From NCBI GenBank assembly GCA_030267905.1, contig BRXX01000001.1, positions 450 to 64,449 of the forward strand: DNA of 64,000 nucleotides, written 5' to 3'. A program made the position numbers and the translations under genes. Below, in pieces: positions 1 through 9,038 of this stretch; the stretch's first letter is position 1, and every line of letters starts with the position of its first letter. Under the pieces are notes generated by a model. It saw nothing but the letters and a program-made list of their open reading frames with translations, ran no database searches and was not told the DNA's origin. The DNA comes from Triparma verrucosa. Its lineage: Eukaryota; Sar; Bolidophyceae; Parmales; Triparmaceae.

Positions 1-33
<33 letters not shown>

Positions 34-40
34 AAAAAAA
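1..40. repeat. Poly-C followed by poly-A homopolymer
   Basis: The window opens with 31 consecutive C followed by nine A. It lies about 50 bp beyond the STT3 stop codon. It may be a genuine homopolymer or an assembly or contig-edge artefact. Confidence 0.8.
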
Positions 41-88
41 CCTCCCACCCCAACCTCCCCCCCACAAACAACCCCCACCGCCAAATCC

Positions 89-3000
89 CTACATGTCCCT
101 GGGCGTCTTCCCGTCCTTGTCTTTATCGTTTATCTTGACGCCGACTGACATCAAAAGCTTCACAACTGCCTCGTTCTTGGACTCGAACGCCCAGAACATG
201 GGCCCCCTTCCGTCGCTGCTGCGAACGTAGGCGACCTGGGGGTGCTCTGCGATCCACTCTGAGATCTCCTCGGTCTCTCCGGCGTTGATAAGCTCCCACA
301 TTCTCGTGGTGACCTCGCTGTCCTCCCAGTGGTCGGATAGCTGGTCCCTCATCTCCTCCAGCTCGGCCTTGCTCGGCCCCTGCTCCTTCTTCTTCTTCTT
401 CTCGGGATCGTTCTTCTTGGCGGCCTTGGACGCCTTTGCGGCCTCGGCGGCCGCCTTCTTGGGGTCGCGCATGTTCTCCATGTACGCCTTCTGGTACGCC
501 TCGGCGTCGGCCTCGTCCCTCTTGGCGTTGAAGTCCTCGAGCTGCGAAGATTGGCGTTTTAAGAGTTAGAATTTTGGGTTTGCTCCCTCTACACCTAAAA
601 ACCTCCTCTCACCTGAGCAAAGTCCTTCTTCTTGGACAGCACTGTCTCCAAAGCGGGAGGGTAAACTCCTCTGCAGAACCAGCCCCCCTCGACGTCGCAG
701 TCGCGGTTAGAGGCGTCCGCGACCCAGGCCTTGGACTCCTCGCTGACTCCCAAAACCTTGAAGATCCTGACCTTACCGTACTTGCTAGTGAACACCTCCC
801 GGAACCTGCGCAAGGTGTTAAAATTACGAAAACAACTTTTTCAGCCCCTCACCCGACACTCCTCACCTGTTCGGGTCCACGGTGACGCCCTGCTTCTGGT
901 TGTGCCCGTGGAGCTTGTACAAAAGAGAAGCCTCCATCATCGGAGTCGGGGTGCCGTACTTGTCAGTGAAGCCGAACTGCCTGCACGTGGGGTCGCCGGG
1001 GCACACGTCCCTGTAGACGGAGTTGGCGATTCTGGCCATGTGGGGGCTCTTGGCAAGGTCGTCGCCACCTCCTCCGGCCCAGATCAGGACGTAATCGGCC
1101 AGGTGGCGCGCGACCCTGTGGGCCTCCTTCTCGGGACTCGTTAAGCACCTGCAAATAAATAAAGTTAGAACACAACACACACACACAGAGGCATCTTTCT
1201 CGCTACGCTCAAATCATCCTCCCCCAGGCTCACCTTCCGAGCAACGCAATGTGCTCGTGGTTCCACGTGTTTCCGTCGGCGATGGTAGTGCGGTTGGCAA
1301 TTCCGGTGATCTGGTAGCCGTAGTCCCACCAGGACATGACCCTGCTGTCCTCGGGGGTGTTGTCCCTGAGCCACCAGTACGCCTCCCTGTAGTCGTCGAT
1401 GATGATGGTCTGGCCGTTGCGCAGCTGCGCCTTGAACATGATGGACGGGTTGCTGAGGGCGACGGCCATCTTGTCGCAGTAGCCGACGAACTCCCTTCCG
1501 TAAGTCATGAGCATGATGAAGAAGCCGACGGCGAAGATCTTCCTCATGAACTGTCCCTCGACGGACTTGTACTTGGTGGTGGCGGCCTGAATCAAGTCGG
1601 AGACCTCGGAGGGCATCAAGCCGGTGTCCTTCTGCGAGGACTTCCTCGCCGAAGCGGCCTGCTTCGCCTTCTTCTTCTTGTCGGCGGGAGTGGACGGGGC
1701 CTCTTTGCTGTCCTCCTCCTTCTCCCCGTTCTTGGCGGCGTCGGAGTCGGAGCTGAAGAGCTGATCGAAACTGCGACGTTTGCAAATAATGTGTGAGGAC
1801 GCGCTCGTCGATTCATCCCCTTCTTCACGCCCTGAAACCACTCACCTCCAATCGGCCATGTAACCCAAAAAGTACCCTCCCAAAATGGCCGCGATGGGAC
1901 CGGTCAGGATGATGAGACGGACCATCTTGGCGCTGAAGAAGTACGTGACCATGGCGTACAACGCCAGGAATCCTGACTGGTCGTTCAGGCCAGCCAAGAC
2001 CATCAGGAAGCCGATGGGGGCGAAGTTGCACATGATGTTCAGGTACTGGTAGTAGGCGGCGGGGCTGGCGGGCTGGTGCTCAGCGACGGAGTCGACGAGC
2101 GGGTTACCAGTCCTGCAAACCCAAAAGGTGTGTGAGTCATTAAAAATCTCGCCCTTTCTTCAATTAACAAACCTTTTTGCATCATCTCACCTCGTGTGCT
2201 GAACGAAAAGTCCCCTAATCCTCGAGCTCAACGGCCCAAAGTATCCGCTCGGCAGGCAAGCGATGACGAGCAGCAGGAGGACGAAACTTCCTCCGTAGAA
2301 CTTGAACCTCATGGGCCACCTCTGGCCCTTCTCGACGTTCTTGGCCTTGATCCAGTACTCCGCGGCGGCGATGACCTGCGAGGCGGCGTTAAAAAATTGG
2401 GTTAGATACAACTTTAGCTCTTATCGGTCCTCTGGTCGCGTGTCCAAGTCTCACCTGCATCCCCAAGAAGACCCCACACGGTCCAAGCTGCTCCAAACTC
2501 TTCAACGGCGTCCACCCAACGACCGGAATCTGAATCGCCCCATAAGTTCCAATAACATAAAAAAGCGAATACGCAATATGCAACTTCTTCGAAAACCTCC
2601 CGAAAAGTATCAAAGCACCCGCATGCACCCCAACCATATTAAGCACGAAAACATACCCCCCCCAAGCCGCAACCATATAAACATACGCCAACCCGCTCGC
2701 GACTCCAAACGGTACACTCATACTCGTACTCCTAAGGCTAACAACCCAGAACAAAAATGTCAACATCATAGCAGTAAGCGCAATAGACTCGTTATCGTAT
2801 CCTCCTCCGATGCTTCTCATGAGGTGTGCTGGGACTACGCCCATTATTCCGGTAGCGAAGACGGCGGAGGTTAAGGAGGATGTCACTTCGAGCGTTAGGA
2901 GGCCTGTGAGGACGGAGGCTATGGCTCCGAACCTTTGTTGAACGATGAGTGGATGAGAGAGAGTTAGTTGGTAAGATGTGTTTCATCATGATAATAATGT

Positions 3001-3533
3001 TAACGTATTGTAAATCCCACTTTCTTTATAATTCCCATGACGTTCTAACAATCCCCTCCCTGTCAAAAAACTCACCAAGCCGGCACATAACAACAAACAT
3101 CATTCAAACTAAGCCTCCACCCTTCCTTCGCATACCCCTCCAAAAAATTCTTAATAGCCACACTAGTAATCTGCAAACCAGGATAAATCGTAGTCCCAAC
3201 AGGCCTACCTAAAGGGTACCAACTCATGTAATCAAACCAGTGGAAGAATTTATCTAAACCGTGGATGTCGAGGTATTCTGTAGCGCGGTAGTTGAACCAT
3301 GGGTCGAACTCGTGGATTACGAGACCGTAGTCGTGGATGGCGTGGAGGCGGATGTTGAAGGCTGAGAAGGGGGGAGAGGGGGGGGGGAGGGGGAGGGTTA
3401 GTGGAACTAGTGGGAGAGGATTGTGGGACGGTGGAACGTTATCCGAACCTTTAAGGACGAACTGGAAGAAGAGGTAAAGCTTAAGCAGGTTCAGAGACCA
3501 GGTTATTAAAGGAGAGGAACTCGAGGACGCCAT
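89..3533 (-). CDS. STT3: Oligosaccharyltransferase catalytic subunit STT3 with C-terminal ankyrin-like extension
   Basis: Catalytic subunit that transfers the lipid-linked glycan to Asn-X-Ser/Thr in the ER lumen. Nine exons, complement(89..541, 613..805, 867..1148, 1234..1770, 1846..2112, 2191..2375, 2455..2932, 3076..3361, 3449..3533), join in frame to 921 aa. Visible family marks are EFDPWFNYRATEYL near the N-terminus (first luminal loop), many hydrophobic helices, a SVAEHQPAS loop, WWDYG near residue 580, DGNTWNHEHIALLGR, and the late CRGVYPPAL segment. The last exon adds about 150 aa: a Lys/Ala-rich linker, then an acidic stretch and one to two ankyrin-like units (MFWAFESKNEAVVKLLMSVG, then DKDGKTPRDM). 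Many STT3 proteins end near the luminal domain, so this tail is notable. Exons 2455-2932 and 3076-3361 switch from C-rich to G-rich on the coding strand. Identity is certain; the function of the tail is inference. Confidence 0.95.
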
Positions 3534-4404
3534 GATGCAGAAACGTTAACGTCAAGTCCTGGAAACTGTACGTGCTGCCTAAGGTGAGGTGTGGTGTTAA
3601 ATGACAGGGACAATAAACGGTTGCATCGATCCTCTCAACTTTATTGTCTAAGGCGCAACCCTGTTGTACAACAATATGCTCCGCCTCGTCATCAATTGTT
3701 GAGTTTAAAGGCGGTTAATCCTCCACATTACGTACGTGAGTATACGTCTAAATGTAGCCTTGTTGTATATAAAGTAAGTTCTGTAAATTCTTTCAGTAAA
3801 TTTCCGTAAAGTGAGTGATATTTGTCCAATTAAATATGTAAACGTGAAAAGCTCCCCGCTCGAAATGAAATAAAAGTTAAATATTATCATCTACGATATC
3901 ACCACAGAAAAACTTTTAGATATTTACCGTAAGATACCTATACGTACGTTGCGTGCGAGCGGTCAATCCCCAAATGCTTACCTTGCGTCTTTCCCTCAAG
4001 GATTTATTAATATATGCGGGGGGCATATATGCTGGAAAATAGATAAAATCTGTAGCAGGCTATTTTCAAGGTGCTATACGCATTGCACGACATACGAATT
4101 GAGACTTCCTACATAATATGTATTATTGAATTGAATTTAATTATCGTATCGTCAGTATTAGCGTTGCTAAATGATGATAAATGCAGACATAATATACATT
4201 TTCCGCTCCCGATTACGGGCCCGTCAAAAACACACACTCCTCATAAACACCAGCTTTATTATTAGCCTATATATACCATTAAATTAACTAACATCAAACG
4301 TTCTATATACATACTATATACAGATAAAAGCAGATAAAAAGAAAACGTCACACTTCTACCCTCACGCACCTTTCTAAAAAGCTCCCCCCCAAATCCCCTC
4401 CACC
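3534..4404. other. AT-rich intergenic region between STT3 and HisRS
   Basis: This 871-bp divergent spacer has no convincing ORF. It includes an 8-bp inverted repeat (ATATATGC, then GCATATAT) around 4013-4029 that could fold as a hairpin. Short runs resembling the HisRS intron motif CCCCAAATCCCCT lie just before the HisRS ATG (about 4386-4400). No RNA gene recognised; presumably two promoters. Confidence 0.6.
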
Positions 4405-7400
4405 ATGTCTAAGTTCACATACGCTCAAATCTCTCCCTCTCACCGTCTCTCAATCTCCTCCCTCTCCTCTCTCTCCTCCGACTCTCAAACCTTCCTCACC
4501 TTCACCGACCCTCCCCCTTCAACCTACCCTACCATCCCCTCTTCCTATTCCCCAACATCAACTGATTTAGTCTACGGTGTTCTATTATTACAATATTCTC
4601 TACTACCTTACAGTAATTGGACGAAAGATGATTCGAAGGAGGTGAGACACGCATTTATCATATAAGTCAGCCAGACGCAACAATACAAGCACAACACAAC
4701 ACGTCCCACCTCCGCGAGCGACCACTCCGTGAAGGAGCAACCACGTCCGTTCATTTCCCCGCGAGCAACCCCACCCCCCCCCGCAGCGTTTTCCAAGTTA
4801 TTTCCCTGTGTCGAGCGAATATATTATACCGCTCGACCATGTTATATAAACTTATGAACAGAGTATATATAATATAATACTACCGCTATTACCTCAAACC
4901 CCAAACCCCAAATCCCCTCGTCTAGACCTTTTTCTTTCCATCCTTTTCTAACGTTCCCCTTTCACAATTCCCCCTACAGCTCTGCGACAAAGTAAACGCC
5001 CTAAAGTTGAAGTCCCCCTTCCCCCCTCTCTCGAAACTAAACCCTCAAACCCCTCCCCCCCTAACCCCCTCCATCCTCTCCCACCTCAACCCCACCTCCC
5101 TCCCCGTCCCCCCCACTCTCGAAACTCTCTCCCTCCTCCTCCCCCCCCTCTCAACCTTAACCCACGAATGCAATTTAAAAGTCCTCCTAACCCTCCTCGA
5201 AATGACGAGAACTTCTACTGACTTAGGAACGACCTTCGATGAAAGGAGGTTCGGAGAGAGTAATAGTAAAGGGTGTCAGTATTATTCGGAGATAGGTGAG
5301 AGATTACAACCGAAATAATCGTTCATCACAACGCACACTACATCCCAACTAACTCCAAAATCCCACAACACAACACCCAGGCCGTCTCCTCCTCTCCTCC
5401 ACCCCCCTCCTCTCCACCTCCAACCCCACCTTCTCCCTCCCCAACCAAGACCTCCCCGACATCTACGGCTCCCTCTACGACGCCACCCTCCTCCTAACCT
5501 CAACCTTCACCAACGAGATAAACACCTTCACCTTCAACAAATCCCTCACCAACAACATGTCGTACTTCGTCTCGGAAATAAAGATGAAACTTGACATTAC
5601 TTCAATGGAAATATCGTATGATAATATCATGAAGTATTACGAGGAGAATAAGGAGAAGCAGAATGATACAAAAGATATACAGGTTGATGAAAAGGAACAG
5701 AAGGAGGACCCGAGGAAGGCTAAGGAGGTGAGAATGAGAGGGAAGCGACAGATTACCCCAAACCCCAAACCCCAAATCCCCTAGAACAAAAAATATAATA
5801 ATATAACTATTCTAACTCTATTACCCCAAACCCCAAATCCCCTCCTCACCTTAGTTTGAGGGAAAGTCCGAAGCTCAGATCACTAAGATCCTAAAAAAGC
5901 GCGCCGAAAAAGAAGCCAAAGCCGCCGCCAAAGCGGCCGCCAAGGCCTTAAAAAAGTCCGGCTCCACCTCCTCCATCCCCTCCCTAATCAGCAACGTACT
6001 CTCTACCCTCTCCTCCACCCCTTTAGACGACTCAACCTTCCCCTCCCTCCCCCTCCTATCATCCTCCCAAACCGCTCTCTCCTTAATCCTCTCCTCCGCC
6101 CCAATCTCCCGTAAACCAAAAGTAGCCAAAGGCATGCGCGACTACCTCCCCTCCCAAATGAAAATCCGTCAGAAAGCGTTTGAGATTATTAGAGGAGTCT
6201 TTGGGACGCATGGAGCTGTGGAGATTGATACGCCTATTATGGAACTTAAGGTGAGAGAGAGAGAGGGAGGGGAAATAAATAGATTAACAGATGCGTCATA
6301 TCGACGGAAGTCAACCCTTCAGAACAACAAAATATAATAATACAACTATTCTAACTATTCTAACTCGTCCTACCCCAAATCCCCTCCTCTTCCAGTCTAC
6401 CCTAACCGGAAAGTACGGCGAAGACACCAAGCTAATCTATGACCTCGCTGACCAAGGCGGCGAGTCCCTCGCCCTCCGTTACGACTTGACCGTCCCCTTC
6501 GCCCGTTTCCTCGCCCTTAACTCCGTAGGAAAAATCAAAAGATTCCACATAGGTAAAGTTTACAGACGCGATCAACCTCAAATGGCAAAAGGCCGTTACA
6601 GGGAATTCTACCAATGCGACTTCGACATCGCAGGAGTCTACCCTCGCATGGTAGCGGACGCCGAGTGTATATGCGTCGCTGCTGAGATTCTTGAAGCTTT
6701 ACCTATCGGTGAATTCATGATTAAAGTTAATCACAGGAAACTCTTAGACGCTATACTTGAAGTTTGCGGTGTAGGTCCAGACAAGTTTAGAACGATATGC
6801 TCAGCTGTCGATAAATTAGACAAAGAACCGTGGGAAGTCGTTAAAATCGAAATGATAGAAAAAGGTATCACTGAAACCGTCGCCGATAAAATCGGTACCT
6901 TCGTCCTCCAAAAATCAGAGAAAACTCCCTTCGACCTCCTCGATAAACTAACATCCTCAAACGCTTTCGGTTCCCACATCGGCGCTTCAACGGCCCTAGA
7001 AGACCTCCGTCTAATGTTCACCTACCTCTCCTCAATGGGTTGTCTCCCCTACCTCTCCTTCGATTTATCCTTAGCCCGCGGCCTAGACTACTACACCGGT
7101 TGCATCTACGAAGCCGTATCCCTCTCAGGTATAACGGGGAGTATAGGAGGTGGAGGGAGATATGATGGGTTGGCGGGGAGGTTTTGTGGGGAGGATATAC
7201 CGTGTGTTGGGGTTAGTGTGGGGATTGAAAGAGTTTTTACTATCATGGAAAAGAAGTTAAAAGATGAAAAACAGGTTGCTAATGTACAGGTTTTGGTAGC
7301 TAGTACGAGTTCAAATGATAGTGCTACATGTAGGAAATTTGAGGTCGCTAAGAGGATGTGGAAGGGACAAATTTCAGCGGAGGTTAGTACTATGAAGTTG

Positions 7401-7682
7401 AAGATGGCGATACAGGATGCGTTAGCGAGGAACGTGCCTTACGTTATAGTTGTTGGTGACGAGGAGTGGGAGAGGGGGAAGGTTAAGGTTAAGGTACTCG
7501 AGACGAAGGAGGAGGAGGAGGTTGACTTAAAGGAGATTGGGGAGTTCTTGAAAGAGAGGGGGGCGACGGCTGGAGGGGGAGGTGGGGAGAAGAGTGAGGA
7601 GAAGGGAGAGATTAAGAAGAGTGCTAGTGTTGGCAAGAGTAAGAAGGTTTTCGCTTGGGGTGAGAAGGATTTCATAAGGTAG
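4405..7682 (+). CDS. HARS: Histidyl-tRNA synthetase with ~390-residue N-terminal extension
   Basis: Charges tRNA-His with histidine in the cytosol and/or an organelle. Exons 4405..4641, 4980..5295, 5381..5727, 5855..6250 and 6396..7682 join in frame to 860 aa. The class II core starts near residue 395 (RDYLPSQMKIRQKAFEIIRG). It contains motif 2 (FHIGKVYRRDQPQ...REFYQCDFD), the histidine-specific ARGLDYYTGCIYE segment, GGGGRYDGL and motif 3 (VGVSVGIERVF), followed by an anticodon-binding domain and a Lys/Glu-rich tail. Typical eukaryotic enzymes are about 500 aa, so the Ser/Pro/Leu-rich N-terminal half is unusual; its end (AEKEAKAAAKAAAKALKKSG) resembles a basic helical appendage. Introns 1, 3 and 4 share the motif CCCCAAATCCCCT, and introns 3 and 4 have related 3' halves. 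Each exon starts C-rich and ends G-rich. Confidence 0.93.
4883..6385 (+). repeat. Related intron repeats inside HisRS (CCCCAAACCCCAAATCCCCT family)
   Basis: Copies of a CCCCAAA-type repeat ending AATCCCCT lie at about 4893-4918 (intron 1), 5755-5782 and 5822-5842 (intron 3) and 6371-6385 (intron 4). Intron 3 (about 5782-5842) and intron 4 (about 6320-6385) also share a preceding block. It runs from AGAACAA through an AAATATAATAATA core to ACTATTCTAACT, with a few substitutions and a small duplication. The TTCTAACT element is a plausible branch point. This looks like sequence copied between introns of one gene. Confidence 0.75.
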
Positions 7683-7881
7683 TAGTAAGGTTGAGTTTTG
7701 TGCTGGGGTGGGAGATGGGGGGGAATCAAGTGGGGGTCAGTATTCGAGTGTGGGGGGGTAGTATTTAAAAAGGGTTCGTTTGCTAGGGTTTAAAATATAA
7801 AAGAAAAACTGCTTTCACGTTTATAGTATTTATTCTATCTAGTTCCCACATCAATCCATTCATCTACACAAATATAACAAA
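7683..7881. other. HisRS 3' flank and downstream side of tRNA-Sec copy 1
   Basis: No ORF. The first part is G-rich and continues the skew of the end of HisRS. On the minus strand, downstream of the tRNA, the nearest T-run of five lies about 75 bp away (A-run near 7802-7808). Directly after the tRNA there is only TTTGTT. Confidence 0.5.
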
Positions 7882-7968
7882 CGCGGGAAAGGTGGAGTCG
7901 CACCACTGGTCCGCTAGAACCCCACGGATTTGAAGTCCGCGCTCTGAACTCTCAGAGGTCATTCCCGC
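7882..7968 (-). tRNA. tRNA-Sec (anticodon TCA), copy 1
   Basis: Selenocysteine tRNA, which reads UGA in selenoprotein mRNAs after conversion of seryl- to selenocysteinyl-tRNA. On the minus strand 87 nt fold as the eukaryotic Sec-type cloverleaf. The acceptor stem is nine positions (GCGGGAATG with CTTTCCCGC, including one T-T mismatch), the D stem is six base pairs (CTCTGA/TCAGAG), and the anticodon loop is CTTCAAA with TCA. The long variable arm is GGTTC/GGACC and the T stem has four base pairs (GTGG/CCAC). The discriminator is G. The long acceptor, six-pair D stem and TCA anticodon are diagnostic of tRNA-Sec. Confidence 0.95.
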
Positions 7969-8050
7969 CAAAAAATACATATATGAGATATTCATCGAGG
8001 CGCATCCTCTGTAGGGTTTCGCGCGGCCCCCCCCCCCACACACACACCAC

Positions 8051-8137
8051 CGCGGGGAAGGTGGAGTCGCACCACTGGTCCGTTAGAACCCCACGGATTT
8101 GAAGTCCGCGCTCTGAACTCTCAGAGGTCATCCCCGC
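8051..8137 (-). tRNA. tRNA-Sec (anticodon TCA), copy 2
   Basis: A second 87-nt Sec tRNA in the same orientation, 82 bp upstream of copy 1. It differs at three positions. Acceptor position 6 is G instead of A, and its partner changes from T to C, so pairing is kept. The variable-arm loop reads TAAC instead of TAGC. All diagnostic features are retained. Its 3' flank on the minus strand is a GT-rich then G-rich run with no T-run terminator. A 14-15-nt T tract sits just upstream of its 5' end. Confidence 0.94.
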
Positions 8138-9038
8138 CAAAAAAAAAAAAAAAAGAGTGTAAACCAGCAAAGCCAACGAGCAATGAAAAGCGCATAACCC
8201 CCGTTGAGTCGCCGCGGGCCGACGTAAATCGACCCGGGTTGATAAATAACTTTATTAGGGACGACGCTACGCCAGGCTCCCGCAATGACCTCGCTCGGCA
8301 CTAACGCGTCTTAGCTCAGGCGGTCAAGGCGGGGCCGACGGACGATGCTAGAGGAATATACATTCCTCAGGCCCGGTGGTCTTTTCAGACGTCACGCGTC
8401 AGTCGGGGAATTTGGACCCCAGAATCTTTTGGAATCCGCGTGGCACGATACGTTGAGAGCGTGTGGCGGGAGAGACTCCGAATTATCTACGTTGTTTGGG
8501 CACAGTAAATGGGTTAGGAAGAGGCTCTGACGTTTGTCGACGAGAGGTGGACATGTAAACTCTCTGCACAAACATTATAGCGCAAAATTCCCACGACAAA
8601 ACGCGCTACGTCGGGAATTATCCCTAAATATCCCACTTGAAGGCCCTCTCAAAACACGCACACGTATATTTTCAACCCAAAACACAATATCACTCCTGAC
8701 CGTTCGAGTGTCCGTCCCGCACTCCACGAATGTCCCCACACCTCTTCTTTCCGACCGTGATTCGCGCACAGCGCCGCGAAAAGCTATAGTCGACATCGTT
8801 AATAAGCTTCTCAACACCCAGACAGAGTCACGCACCATTCACTTTCATCACGAAGGCCGAAGACTTACACTGATCATTTCAGAGCTATTTTGGGCACTTA
8901 AAAGGAGCAGTGCTTCTCATACGGGTCCGCTCACTTTCGTCCGCTTTCTATTTGCGCCGACGCGACCGCTTCACTTCCGCTTCTCCCACATTTCTTACAG
9001 AACTTTCTAACCTCACCTATATATCAACGAAATAGACG
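8138..9038. other. Structured non-coding region upstream of THOC1
   Basis: About 900 bp without a convincing protein gene. On the minus strand, a T14-15 tract at about 8141-8156 could end a Pol III transcript coming from about 8530. Between 8190 and 8530 there are several inverted repeats: a 7-bp hairpin at 8350-8367 (GAGGAAT/ATTCCTC), GGGG/CCCC around 8406-8421, and an imperfect CGGGCCGA/TCGACCCG palindrome near 8216-8236. On the plus strand TTAGCTCAGGCGGTCAAGG (about 8312) resembles a tRNA A box, but no tRNA fold follows. An unassigned ncRNA is possible; I could not match RNase P, MRP, SRP or snRNAs. The part from 8540 to 9038 shows nothing recognisable and is probably the THOC1 promoter. 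Confidence 0.35.

Noticed and set aside
7882..8137. Selenoprotein genes in the window to accompany tRNA-Sec
   Set aside because: All assembled genes end at normal stops without in-frame UGA needing readthrough, and no SECIS-like hairpin was identified by eye.
8505..8516. TGGGTTAGG as a possible telomerase RNA template
   Set aside because: Too short and imperfect to complement a telomere repeat, and no pseudoknot or other telomerase RNA element recognised.
8534..9010. 158-codon plus-strand frame before THOC1
   Set aside because: No domain, no codon bias like its neighbours, and an equally open antisense frame. Treated as non-coding.
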